A DNA stretch of 53,351 bases, taken from positions 1 through 53,351 of the forward strand of contig NZ_CALTZE010000005.1 in assembly GCF_943913695.1 (NCBI RefSeq), written 5' to 3'. Origin of the DNA: an uncultured Marmoricola sp. Lineage in GTDB: Bacteria > Actinomycetota > Actinomycetes > Propionibacteriales > Nocardioidaceae. The notes under the pieces were generated by a model. It saw only the letters and a program-made list of their open reading frames with translations. It did not search any database and had not been told where the DNA came from. Shown here piece after piece: positions 1-7,614 of the stretch. Numbering within the stretch: the first letter of the stretch is position 1; each line of letters starts with the position of its first letter. The position numbers and the translations under genes were made by a program.

Positions 1-133
1 TTTCTAGGTCTCCCCCGCGGTCCCTTCTCACGGCGAGGGGGAAGGGTGGCACCCCTGGGTTCGGGGACGGGGGCGCCGGCCGGGCGCTGGTGGGTCTGTG
101 CGGAGAAGGGGATCGACGCTCGCCACCATCGGT

Positions 134-168
134 CCTTCCCGCGGGTCAGTACTGAGGTCGCGGGAAGG
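134..168. terminator. 10-bp perfect hairpin around a TCAGTACTGA palindrome
   Basis: The arms CCTTCCCGCG (134-143) and CGCGGGAAGG (159-168) are perfectly complementary. The loop itself holds the perfect palindrome TCAGTACTGA (146-155). It lies 30 bp past the stop of the leftward gene that ends at 198, where a terminator would be expected, but no T-run follows. An operator for a dimeric protein is equally possible. The remaining bases from 1 to 133 show no gene. Confidence 0.45.
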
Positions 169-197
169 TTGACGTTTACGCCCGGCCGGCGTGCGTG

Positions 198-1049
198 CTA
201 AGCCGTGGCCAGAAGTTCCCGCACCTCATCGGCGGTGTTGAGGTGGAGCTGGTACCCGGCGCTGACCAGCGCGAGCCACGCTCCGCCCACGCGGGGCACG
301 GCCAGCTCGACCAGCGTTGAGCCATAGGGCTCGTGGTCGTACTGCACCGTCTCGGTCGTGCCATCGAACGCGGCCTGTGCCCCAGCGATGTCGAGCTTGG
401 TTCCCTCTCTGAGCACGACGCTGACGGGCGTGGCAGGGGGTCCGTAGTTCAGGGTGGCTGCCATCTCCAGGCGAAGCGAGACGATCTGGTCCAGCCCGGC
501 AACCGCTGCCGGCAGGCTGCGCCAGGCTGCGATGGCCTTCGTCGTGCCCGCCTCGAGCAGGGACTGCACCTCGGTTGTCGGGGTCATGCCGTGGTCGTGG
601 GCGGTGCGAACCACCGCGAGGTGCTCATCGAAGGGATCGCGCATCGCGGTCACGGCTGCGTCGCAGTGGCCGGCGAGGAGGGCGCAAGCTTCGAGCGCGA
701 GTTGGCGCCCGAAGTGGTGGGTGACCTCGTAGGACAGTGAGTTGATCGCCGCGCGGTCGTGAGCCGCGGCGTGGACACGGCTGCGGATCTCTGCAGGGTC
801 GGCGTCGAGGAGGTCGCGTACGAGATAGGCCGAGTCGTGCAGCTCGGCGGTGGCCTCCTCGATCGCTCTCGCCCGGGCGTGGATGCGCTCGAGGTCGGCG
901 CTGAGCGTCGGGCTGTCGACCTGGGCGCGCAGCGTCTCGGCCAGCTTGAGCACGTCGTTGATCTCGGGCGGCCCCGTGCGCTGGGGGGTCCTCGTGACCT
1001 GTCTGTCGAGGGTTCGAGTCGTCGGTGCGTATCCGTGTGTGGTGGTCAT
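198..1049 (-). CDS. Element-borne hypothetical protein (283 aa)
   Basis: This is an unrecognised 283-residue protein and the last visible gene of the element's leftward operon. I chose the ATG at 1047-1049 because AAGGAG lies just upstream and the start overlaps the stop of the preceding gene as ATGA, which implies translational coupling. Residues from about 30 to 200 look largely helical, with many Ala, Glu, Arg and His and alternating hydrophobic positions. The last 80 residues look more strand-rich. No signal peptide, membrane segment or catalytic motif is visible. Position suggests a late gene of the replication/regulation operon, but no function can be assigned. Confidence 0.75.
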   Translation of the reverse strand: MTTTHGYAPTTRTLDRQVTRTPQRTGPPEINDVLKLAETLRAQVDSPTLSADLERIHARARAIEEATAELHDSAYLVRDLLDADPAEIRSRVHAAAHDRAAINSLSYEVTHHFGRQLALEACALLAGHCDAAVTAMRDPFDEHLAVVRTAHDHGMTPTTEVQSLLEAGTTKAIAAWRSLPAAVAGLDQIVSLRLEMAATLNYGPPATPVSVVLREGTKLDIAGAQAAFDGTTETVQYDHEPYGSTLVELAVPRVGGAWLALVSAGYQLHLNTADEVRELLATA

Positions 1050-1207
1050 CACTGGTTCTCCTTGTTGTCGGTGGGCTCGGGGTAGAACTTCAGGTAGGTG
1101 TCGTTTGCGTGATCGCCATTGCAGGCGGTGCAGCAGCGATCGCCGGGCGCGAAGCCGTAGCAGTAGTGCTGCCCGCACGACGGGCACGCCATCTGGGTTT
1201 CTGACAT
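1049..1207 (-). CDS. Possible separate 52-aa Cys-rich protein from an internal start
   Basis: The ATG at 1205-1207 lies in the WhiB frame and is preceded by GGAGGAACCG (1208-1217), a stronger ribosome site than that of the WhiB start itself. Translation from here gives 52 residues with CPSC, a further Cys at position 16, and CCTAC, which together look like a small zinc ribbon. The protein ends at the same stop as the longer form and overlaps the next gene as ATGA. It may be the independently made product, with the linker before it not a true protein segment, or it may be an alternative short form. Confidence 0.45.
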   Translation of the reverse strand: MSETQMACPSCGQHYCYGFAPGDRCCTACNGDHANDTYLKFYPEPTDNKENQ

Positions 1208-1549
1208 CGGTTCCTCCGTGTTGTTGGGTGCCTGTTGTTCGGACGCGGTTGTCCATGGCGGGTCGCCGGACCGCGAGCAAGGTGGTCTCTTACTGCGAGG
1301 CGAGCGATCGACCCCGCCCCAGACGTCCCAGCTCTCGCCTTGGGCGTCGGCGTAGGTGCGGCATCGGGCGAGCACGGGGCAGGTGCTGCAGGCTGCGGCT
1401 GCCTCGGCTCGCTCGCCGGGGTCGTCGGAGGTGAACGCGCCTCGGTCTCGCTGGCACGGGGTCAGCGCGTCGACCAGTGCGCGGCCAAGATCGACCCACT
1501 GATCGAGGGCGTCGGGGTGCACCGCGTGAACAGTCGGTGGCCGGCTCAT
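1049..1549 (-). CDS. WhiB-like [4Fe-4S] protein with C-terminal zinc-finger-like tail
   Basis: The N-terminal 88 residues carry the WhiB signature: Cys32, then Cys54-x2-Cys57-x5-Cys63, followed by the turn WDVWGG (74-79) and a basic stretch SPRSKR. WhiB proteins bind a [4Fe-4S] cluster and usually act by contacting the principal sigma factor; phage-borne versions are known. The same frame continues through about 26 low-complexity residues into a Cys-rich tail with CPSC and CCTAC motifs. The start at 1547-1549 has AGGTGA upstream. The gene follows the primase gene after a 115-bp gap holding a large inverted repeat. It probably switches element or host transcription. Whether one fused protein or two products are made is uncertain. 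Confidence 0.75.
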   Translation of the reverse strand: MSRPPTVHAVHPDALDQWVDLGRALVDALTPCQRDRGAFTSDDPGERAEAAAACSTCPVLARCRTYADAQGESWDVWGGVDRSPRSKRPPCSRSGDPPWTTASEQQAPNNTEEPMSETQMACPSCGQHYCYGFAPGDRCCTACNGDHANDTYLKFYPEPTDNKENQ

Positions 1550-1567
1550 CGGTCGGTCACCTGTCCC

Positions 1568-1654
1568 GCAGGGACGCAAGGGGCGCATCTTGGGTATGAC
1601 GCCATAGGCGTGCGCGTGTAGGGGAACATGGAAATGCGTCCCTTGCGTCCCTGC
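1568..1654. repeat. 21-bp inverted repeat built from tandem 9-mers; candidate origin or operator
   Basis: The left arm (1568-1588) and the right arm (1634-1654) are complementary over 21 bases with one mismatch, separated by 45 bases. Each arm is itself two tandem 9-mers: TGCGTCCCT twice in the right arm, and AGGGACGCA then AGGGGCGCA in the left. The repeat fills the gap between the replication gene (stop at 1665) and the WhiB gene. Iterons of this kind are typical of Rep-binding origins or autoregulatory operators. A terminator role for the primase transcript is also possible. Confidence 0.7.
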
Positions 1655-1664
1655 CGGGGTCCGC

Positions 1665-3998
1665 TCACTGCTCATCACCCGCCGCAAACAGACCCAAACC
1701 CCGACGTATCCGACGGCCGTTGCTCTTCGTGGCGGGGTAGCCGTGACGGTCGAGTGCCTGGCCGAACGCCTTCCGGTTGAGCTCCTCGGCGCCCTCGTGC
1801 TGTCGCCAGCTGCCCCAGCGCTCGAACAGGTCAGCGGTCTCGGTGTGCATGTTGGGGTTCTTGATGCACTCCTCGTCTAGGAACCGCGCCACGGCGTCGC
1901 TGTCGCGTTGGTAGGCGTCGGTGGCCACGCGCACCGACTCGGGCTCGTCGAGCCGACCCCGGGCTCGGTAGTCGGCATAGCCCTGCACCGCCCAGGTGAG
2001 CACGGCGTCGGCCTGGAGCCGCAGCCGCTCGGTCAGGTGCGAGTCGCGCTCGGCCTCGGCGATGACAACGTCGAAGGGCACCACCCGCAGCCGGCGCCAC
2101 AGCGCGGGATCGTCGCCCTGCACCTTGGGCAGGAAGTTGGTCACCATCAGCACGGTGTGCGAGGGCTTGAACTCCACGAAGTCCTGCCGCATCCGGCGCG
2201 CCTTGAGCGTCTCGCCCCCGGTGAGCCGCTTGACCGTGGCCGCAGCGAGCCGGCGCCCCTCGTCGGTCTCCGCGGTCACCGCCCACCGTGCGCCCCGCAG
2301 ATCCATCAGCCCGGTCGGGTGCTGGGACCCGTCGCGGTGCATCAGCAGGTCAGGCTCGGGCGTCACGGCGTAGTCGCCCAGCGCGTGACCGAGAGTCTCG
2401 GTGAACACGGTCTTGCCGTTCGCGCCGGTACCGGTCGCGATGCCGAGCACGTGCTCGACCACCTCGCCGAGCAGCCCGACACCGGCCAGTCGTTGCAGGA
2501 AGCCGCGGACCTCAGCGTCGGGCAGCACCCGCTCGAGGAAGCTCGTCCACTCCGTCGCCCCGGACGTTGGCTCGCGCAGGTAGGCACCTCGGGCGACCTT
2601 GGTGATCCGGTCGCCAGGATCAGGTGGCCTGACCTCCATCGTGCGCAGGTCCAGAGTCCCGCCGGCCGTGTTCAGCAGGTAGGGGTCGGCGTCGAGGTCG
2701 TCGACCTGGACAGCGAAGGGCTCTAGCGCGGCGGCCAGGTCGAGCACCCCGTTGACACCTGAGGCTGACTCACATTTGCGCACATCGGCGCGCAGCTCCT
2801 TGTCGTCGATCGACTCGGCCAGGGCCTCGCGCAACACCTCGAGCACGGCACGCTTCGCCGCGCCCGTGCGGTCCTCCACCCACCGCCGGCCGTCCCAGGC
2901 ATGCCATCCCAGGCCGTAGACGTGCAGCAGCTGCCCGCCGTAGGTCATAGCCAGCCGGTAGGCCATCCGCGCCTGCCCACGATGCTCACGAGCGATCTCG
3001 CAGAGCGCCGGATCGGCCCCCACAGCATTGGGCGCCTTCGCGCTCGCCCCGACGGGTACCAGCTCGGCGACCGAGGCGGCCTCTTTCGCGGCCGGCACTG
3101 CTCGCGGGGACTGCTTGCCGAACCGGAGGCCAGAGGCGATCGTCGCGTCGACCGACCGCTGCCCGTCCTCAGCGCTCAGACCGTTGGTCTCACACGCGGC
3201 GCGCAGCATCTCGACCGCCCGGGCCTCGTCCATCCCGGCACCGGCGATGAACCCGCCGCACTTGACCGCAGCGACGTTGAGCGCGCTGTTGCGACCCGAG
3301 TCCCGACCCATCACCGACAGCTCGCGGTAGATCCCTTGCAGCGTCGCCTCGAGGTAGCGCTGCTGTCGGTGGTCCGGCGGCCCACCCGACCACGGCTCGG
3401 CGGGCGCGAACGTCTCCGGTTTCCGCACCCGGTTCGCCGCCACCCACCCGACCAGCGCCTCAGCAGAGTCGGGGTCTCCCCCGTCCGCCAGTGTGGCCAG
3501 GTCATCAGAGAGCACCGCGTACCCGGCACCGTCGTACTTGGGTCGCCGGGTGCCCGGCAAGAAGGCGTTGCGTCCGTGGGACAGGATCTCCACCCCGGGC
3601 AGGCCGGTCAGGCCGTCCCTGCCTTCCGTGGCGGCGACACTCGGCAGGTCCGGGTGGCCGGCGACGTAGAAGTGTCGTCCTCCCGAGGGGGTGAGCACCT
3701 CGGCGTAGACCCGCACCCCGATGCCGTCCAACGTGCGGCGGACCTTCTCGACGTCCGCGCCGTTCTTGGTGTCGACGTCGACGACCGCCAGCGCGTCCCC
3801 GAGCAACGCCATCCGGGCGTAGTTCTCACCCGCGCACGCGAGCCGCTCAGCGTTGCGCTCCCGGGTGATCATCGACCAGCCGGCGGTGCGTCGGAACTCC
3901 TGCCCCCCGTCGCCAGGTGGGGCGGTGAAGACCGGCACCAGCTCGGCGACGTGCTCGCAGAACTCCTCGGCGGAGACCTGTACGACGTGGGCACTCAT
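1665..3998 (-). CDS. Primase-polymerase / D5-family superfamily 3 helicase
   Basis: This 777-residue protein would initiate and drive replication of the excised element. The N-terminal domain resembles the bifunctional primase/polymerase fold, with acidic pair D74/D76 in VVDVDTKNG and SGGRHFYV near 105-112. The C-terminal part is a P4/D5-type SF3 helicase. It has Walker A GTGANGKT at about 515-530, a Walker B region AVTAETDE, motif C MVTNFLPK, and the arginine-finger segment ALWRRLRVVPF. The start at 3996-3998 has GGAGGTGGC upstream and overlaps the preceding stop as ATGA. The architecture is shared by phage satellites and integrative plasmids. Function is confident; the exact element class is not. 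Confidence 0.93.
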   Translation of the reverse strand: MSAHVVQVSAEEFCEHVAELVPVFTAPPGDGGQEFRRTAGWSMITRERNAERLACAGENYARMALLGDALAVVDVDTKNGADVEKVRRTLDGIGVRVYAEVLTPSGGRHFYVAGHPDLPSVAATEGRDGLTGLPGVEILSHGRNAFLPGTRRPKYDGAGYAVLSDDLATLADGGDPDSAEALVGWVAANRVRKPETFAPAEPWSGGPPDHRQQRYLEATLQGIYRELSVMGRDSGRNSALNVAAVKCGGFIAGAGMDEARAVEMLRAACETNGLSAEDGQRSVDATIASGLRFGKQSPRAVPAAKEAASVAELVPVGASAKAPNAVGADPALCEIAREHRGQARMAYRLAMTYGGQLLHVYGLGWHAWDGRRWVEDRTGAAKRAVLEVLREALAESIDDKELRADVRKCESASGVNGVLDLAAALEPFAVQVDDLDADPYLLNTAGGTLDLRTMEVRPPDPGDRITKVARGAYLREPTSGATEWTSFLERVLPDAEVRGFLQRLAGVGLLGEVVEHVLGIATGTGANGKTVFTETLGHALGDYAVTPEPDLLMHRDGSQHPTGLMDLRGARWAVTAETDEGRRLAAATVKRLTGGETLKARRMRQDFVEFKPSHTVLMVTNFLPKVQGDDPALWRRLRVVPFDVVIAEAERDSHLTERLRLQADAVLTWAVQGYADYRARGRLDEPESVRVATDAYQRDSDAVARFLDEECIKNPNMHTETADLFERWGSWRQHEGAEELNRKAFGQALDRHGYPATKSNGRRIRRGLGLFAAGDEQ

Positions 3999-4366
3999 GC
4001 CGCCACCTCCCGGCTCGAGCAGTCCGGGCACAGCCCGTAAATCACGACCGCCAGACGGCCCGCGATCGTGTGCACACTGATCGACTCCGCGACTCTGGCG
4101 CAGCGATCACACGTCCAGTTCGCCTCGCCCTCCAGTCGCAGCACCTGTGAGGCGCACATGGGGCAGCAGAAGCGATCGGGCTGCCACAGCGCGACGATCC
4201 CGACGCCGCCGTGACCACATGAGCGCACGCGCCCGTTGATCGCCGCAGTGTCGATCTCCGTGAGCTTGCATCGCAGCCAGAAGCTGGGCTCGTGGTTGCT
4301 GACATGACGCACGTTGGTGACGCCCGGAGCGCTCATCAGGTGCCGGGCCAGAGCGACGGTGTTCAT
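3995..4366 (-). CDS. Zinc-ribbon protein (123 aa)
   Basis: The protein has paired cysteine motifs CCPMC and CDRC about 20 residues apart, and a final CPDC near the C terminus, which suggests one or two zinc ribbons. It lies immediately upstream of the primase gene and overlaps its start as ATGA. Its own start at 4364-4366 overlaps the stop of the previous gene in the same way. The position suggests a DNA-binding accessory factor for replication, but no family is recognised. Confidence 0.75.
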   Translation of the reverse strand: MNTVALARHLMSAPGVTNVRHVSNHEPSFWLRCKLTEIDTAAINGRVRSCGHGGVGIVALWQPDRFCCPMCASQVLRLEGEANWTCDRCARVAESISVHTIAGRLAVVIYGLCPDCSSREVAA

Positions 4367-4689
4367 CGGCCACCGCCGAGCCCCACCACGACGCCTACGG
4401 GCAGCATCTGCACTAGCGAGACGTGCGCGGTCTGCCCACGCTCCCGTGCTCTCTTTACTGCGCGCTCAGCGGCTGCGCACGAGCGGTAGACGTTGGTGCG
4501 GCGATGGCCGAGCTCGGCATCAACGTCTACCTGGACAACGAAACGGCCGCTCAGGTGAGCTGCCAACGCGTCGACATCCGCCAGGAGATCTTCGGAGCGC
4601 GGTACTGTGGTGTCGATCTGGTTCGCCGACGAGATCTCTGCCGCCTGGGACCGCCCGCCCGGGCGGCTTCGTCGTTCACGCCGCGTCAT
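4363..4689 (-). CDS. Hypothetical protein (108 aa)
   Basis: This is an unrecognised small protein between the excisionase and the zinc-ribbon gene, overlapping both as ATGA. The first 20 residues are rich in Arg and Ser and look disordered. The middle (about 30-95) has a plausible alpha/beta pattern, with strands RFVVQVDVDA and AHVSLVQML and a basic helix. No catalytic or binding motif is visible. The coupled overlaps support real translation. Confidence 0.65.
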   Translation of the reverse strand: MTRRERRSRPGGRSQAAEISSANQIDTTVPRSEDLLADVDALAAHLSGRFVVQVDVDAELGHRRTNVYRSCAAAERAVKRARERGQTAHVSLVQMLPVGVVVGLGGGR

Positions 4690-4895
4690 CGCCCACCCCC
4701 AGCGGCGGGGATGGGGCGCACGGTGGCCTCAAGCTCGTTGAGGTCGATCTTGAGGAGTCGAGGACCAACGCGGTAGGCGGGCAGCCTGCCAGCGGCGATC
4801 CAGCGGCGGATCGTGATGGGGTGGACGTTGGCGTACTCGGACGCCTGGTTGATGCCGACGAGACGTCGGGACGCAGCAGTGGGACTCTTGGCCAC
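4686..4895 (-). CDS. Excisionase / MerR-type helix-turn-helix protein
   Basis: This 69-residue protein has the short winged-helix pattern of the excisionase family: INQASEYANVHPITIRRW followed by IAAGRLPAYRVG and KIDLNELEA. Such proteins bend DNA at attachment sites to direct the integrase towards excision, or repress the early promoter. I chose the GTG at 4893-4895 because GGAGAG lies 6 bases upstream. It is the first gene of the leftward replication operon and overlaps the next gene as ATGA. Unusually, a toxin-antitoxin pair lies between it and the integrase gene. Confidence 0.85.
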   Translation of the reverse strand: MAKSPTAASRRLVGINQASEYANVHPITIRRWIAAGRLPAYRVGPRLLKIDLNELEATVRPIPAAGGGR

Positions 4896-5207
4896 GAGGA
4901 TCTCTCCTGAGATGCACGAACGCCGAGCAAGACAGAGGACCCCATCCGGGAGTTTTCTGTCAGTGCTCGGCACATGTGGGCATCTCGCCCGCGCCGTCGC
5001 TCCGCGGCACCATTGCGACGGTCACGGCCTCTCGCCGCTCACCGTCACCGGGTGTTCGATCGGATCTACCTCACCCATACGTCGCATCTCGCGGCGGAAC
5101 GGCGTCTCGCCGCTCTAGGACTTGATAGAGGTGACTCGATGTTCAAGTTGTGAGCACAAGTGTACGCCCATGACCCTGCGTGCGCACGTAGGCCACGCGA
5201 AGGCGCG
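4896..5207. other. 312-bp gap: leader of the replication operon
   Basis: No convincing gene is seen on either strand here. It lies between the toxin stop and the excisionase start, so it should hold the leftward promoter of the replication operon. Read on the minus strand there is TTGAAC and, 13 bases on, TATCAA, but the spacing is too short for a standard sigma-70 promoter, so I do not call one. Confidence 0.5.
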
Positions 5208-5681
5208 TCACGTTCGATGCGGGCGATGACTCTCGTACAGAACGCTGGGCTCGACCTCATCTCGGTCGGCAAGTCGCTGAATCTCAGTCCAGCTTGCTTG
5301 CGGCTTGGTCGCCTGCCTCTTGGGCACGCGCAGGATCTGGCTCTCGCGGGCACTGAGGCGGTGCTGCAGCGTCGGTAGCTCGAGCAAGAGCAGACCTGTT
5401 GCTTTCAACGGGTCATGGCCAGCAGCCTCGATCGCGACTAGGTGCAGCTTGGTTGCGACCAAAGCGGACATTGTTCGCACATCTTCGAGCATGCGGTAAT
5501 CGTCTGAGACGAGCACATCGAAACCGCGCATCGACAACTCCACGACTAGCTCATGGTCATCTATCTCAGAAAGCGCCGGGTCGACCTTGTGGACGTGTCG
5601 TGCTTGGACAGTCGGCGGCCAGTAGAGCTCGAGAGACAGGAGGAGCTTGGTCGGAAAGTTCTGGTCGAGGGCGACTCTCAT
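5208..5681 (-). CDS. DUF5615 PIN-like toxin, VapC45-type
   Basis: This 157-residue protein starts MRVALDQNFP, the typical opening of DUF5615 PIN-like proteins. Acidic residues at D6, the D41/D42/E44 cluster and D60/D61 match the scattered metal-binding acids of PIN RNases. It is expected to cleave RNA and arrest growth when free of its antitoxin. The start overlaps the stop of the upstream MerR/DUF433 gene as ATGA. The pair order and domains resemble the Mycobacterium tuberculosis VapB45/VapC45 pair. The C-terminal 35 residues are basic and rich in Gln and Ser. The RNA target is unknown. Confidence 0.82.
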   Translation of the reverse strand: MRVALDQNFPTKLLLSLELYWPPTVQARHVHKVDPALSEIDDHELVVELSMRGFDVLVSDDYRMLEDVRTMSALVATKLHLVAIEAAGHDPLKATGLLLLELPTLQHRLSARESQILRVPKRQATKPQASWTEIQRLADRDEVEPSVLYESHRPHRT

Positions 5682-6364
5682 CAGGCTGCCGCAGGAGCCA
5701 ACGTGCCCAGCTGCTGCTCCAGATCCAGAGCCTCCTCTACGTCGTTGATTGGAAGCTCGTACATGTCGGCGATCTGACCAGAAGGGAATCCATTGCGGCG
5801 CAGTGCCGCTAGGCCCAAGCTCGTCACGCGAGTGTGAGCAATGTGAGGCTCGCCGCTCACCTTGCCCGGCAGAATCCGCAGTTGTGGCCGCGGACGTATC
5901 AGGTCGGGCCCTGATCGGCCAGCTTCCAGCGCGAAAGGGCGAGTGAGCCCGAACGTCGCTAGGCCAGGGATGATCGGTGCCCCGTAGAGGTCCGCCACCT
6001 TCCCTCGGATCTGCACATAGATCTTCCCGCCCCCATCCACCAAGAGAGGGCTGCTGTTCTGAGCGGAGTCCCAGAAACTCAAGTCGTGGTCCTCCAACAC
6101 TCCTAGCGCGCGCCTGACCGCTGACATCGGACTAGCGGCGAGGTAGGTACCACTTCCTGGAACTACTCTGTTGTGCCGTAGCCACGACACGATTCGTAGC
6201 GCGATGAGGTCGCCGTAAGACCAGAGCTTCTCCTGAACCGGTGACACGCTGGGGACCACGAGGCCCTGCCGCGCCCACAGGTAGACGGTGGACTTAGGTA
6301 CGCCAGAGAGCGCGGCCGCGCGGCTTGCCTCGTAGCAGCCGTTGAAGATGCTCGCGTGCTCCAC
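5681..6364 (-). CDS. MerR-HTH/DUF433 antitoxin, VapB45-type
   Basis: The 227-residue protein combines an N-terminal MerR-like helix-turn-helix (about 12-55, with AAALSGVPKSTVYLWARQGL) and a C-terminal DUF433 domain (about 170-215, GEPHIAHTRVTSLGLAALRR then SGQIADMYEL). DUF433 proteins pair with DUF5615 PIN toxins as antitoxins, and the HTH would give autoregulation. The GTG start at 6362-6364 lies 5 bases past the integrase stop and lacks its own ribosome site, so it is probably coupled to integrase translation. The module would stabilise the element against loss. Confidence 0.82.
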   Translation of the reverse strand: MEHASIFNGCYEASRAAALSGVPKSTVYLWARQGLVVPSVSPVQEKLWSYGDLIALRIVSWLRHNRVVPGSGTYLAASPMSAVRRALGVLEDHDLSFWDSAQNSSPLLVDGGGKIYVQIRGKVADLYGAPIIPGLATFGLTRPFALEAGRSGPDLIRPRPQLRILPGKVSGEPHIAHTRVTSLGLAALRRNGFPSGQIADMYELPINDVEEALDLEQQLGTLAPAAA

Positions 6365-6369
6365 GGGTG

Positions 6370-7506
6370 TCAGTGTTCCCGGTGTGAAGCGTTGGCGTCC
6401 ACTGACTCTTCCTGAGGCTGGATCAGGCCAGACATCCGCTTGGCCAACTCAGCGTCCCTCCCTTGGGCCATGTGCTGGTAGATCAGCGCCGCCCCTGGCG
6501 TGGAGTGCCCGAGCCTCCCCATGAGGTCGGCCAGCGTTGCCCCGGACTGCGCGGCGAGGACGGCGCCGCTATGACGGAGGTCGTGCCAGCGGAGGTCTGG
6601 TCGACCGGCCGCCTGACGGGCTGGGTAGTAGACCTTGTAGAGCGTCGACGGGGCGAGGTGGCCCCCACCCTTGGCAGGAAACAGCAGCGCTTCCTTGCCT
6701 TCGTCGACGTGCCGCTTGAGGTGCTCTTTGACCATCGGCATCAGGTGAGGCGGGATCGCGACGTCCCGTAGCCCGGCGTCTGACTTCGGGGTGCCGACGA
6801 TGGCCTCTCCCCCGGCCCTGACAACGGCCCTACGGATGTGGATCACGCCGGCGGTGGCGTTGATGTCCTTCCGCCTCAGCTCCGTGACCTCTCCGAACCG
6901 GAGCGCGCACCAAGCAGCGAGCAGTGTCATCACCTTGTAGCGCTCAGGCATGGCCCCGACGATCGCCTCGAGCTCAGGCAGCGAGGCTGGCTTCACCTTG
7001 TGCACCCGCTTTGAGCTGCCGGCACCCCGGATGTGGCACGGGTTGAGGTCGATGAGCCGCTCCTGCACTGCGCTGGCGAGGATCGTCCTGGTGAGCCCAT
7101 AGGCATGCGCTCGCAACGTTGGTCGCTTGGCACCCATCGTGAGCCACCAGTCCCGGATGTCGTCGGAGTCGATCGCCTTGAGCGGCGCGTCACCGAACGC
7201 CGGCAGGATGTGCTGATCGAGCAGCGATCGGTAGTGCGACCGGGTGCGTGGCTTCAAAGTGCGCCCCTCGAGCCACATGTCGGAGTAGGCGCCGAAGGTC
7301 AGGACCCGCTGGGTGGTCCGCTTGGCCGACCATTCCCCGCGGCTGATGGTGCGCCGCACGTCGGTGAGCCAGGCTTCGGCGTCCTCGCGTGTGTCGAACG
7401 TGCTGGGTGCCTTGTGTAGGCGGGTGTCGGGGCCGGTGTAGTTGGCCTGGTAGCGCCCGCTGGGGAGCTTCCTGATGCCGCCGAAGCTGCGCCTGGACCT
7501 TGGCAA
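6370..7506 (-). CDS. int: Tyrosine recombinase (site-specific integrase)
   Basis: This 378-residue integrase has the full catalytic set: R203 (ALRFGE), K241, H308 and R311 (HDLRH), H334 (LGHS) and Y343 (ALIYQH). Residues 1-60 form an arm-binding domain with GIRKLPSGRYQANY, and 65-165 look like the SAM-like core-binding domain. I chose the TTG at 7504-7506 because AGGAG lies 6 bases upstream; an ATG further up would add 19 unconvincing residues. The gene points away from the tRNA fragment at 7677-7704, its likely target, and is followed at once by the antitoxin gene. Confidence 0.95.
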   Translation of the reverse strand: MPRSRRSFGGIRKLPSGRYQANYTGPDTRLHKAPSTFDTREDAEAWLTDVRRTISRGEWSAKRTTQRVLTFGAYSDMWLEGRTLKPRTRSHYRSLLDQHILPAFGDAPLKAIDSDDIRDWWLTMGAKRPTLRAHAYGLTRTILASAVQERLIDLNPCHIRGAGSSKRVHKVKPASLPELEAIVGAMPERYKVMTLLAAWCALRFGEVTELRRKDINATAGVIHIRRAVVRAGGEAIVGTPKSDAGLRDVAIPPHLMPMVKEHLKRHVDEGKEALLFPAKGGGHLAPSTLYKVYYPARQAAGRPDLRWHDLRHSGAVLAAQSGATLADLMGRLGHSTPGAALIYQHMAQGRDAELAKRMSGLIQPQEESVDANASHREH

Positions 7507-7540
7507 CCGATGCTCCTGATCTGCTCGCTGAACCCCTCGC

Positions 7541-7560
7541 GTGCAGAATACGTGCAGAAT
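7541..7560. repeat. Direct repeat GTGCAGAAT, 11-bp period
   Basis: GTGCAGAAT occurs at 7541-7549 and again at 7552-7560, one helical turn apart, just upstream of the integrase start. Such spacing suits a protein binding the same DNA face twice, for example the integrase or excisionase. It may be part of the promoter control of int. Confidence 0.5.
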
Positions 7561-7614
7561 CAACGCGTGCCAACGATCACTTGTGCGTACGTGTGCAACG
7601 CGCTACTGTTCCGT

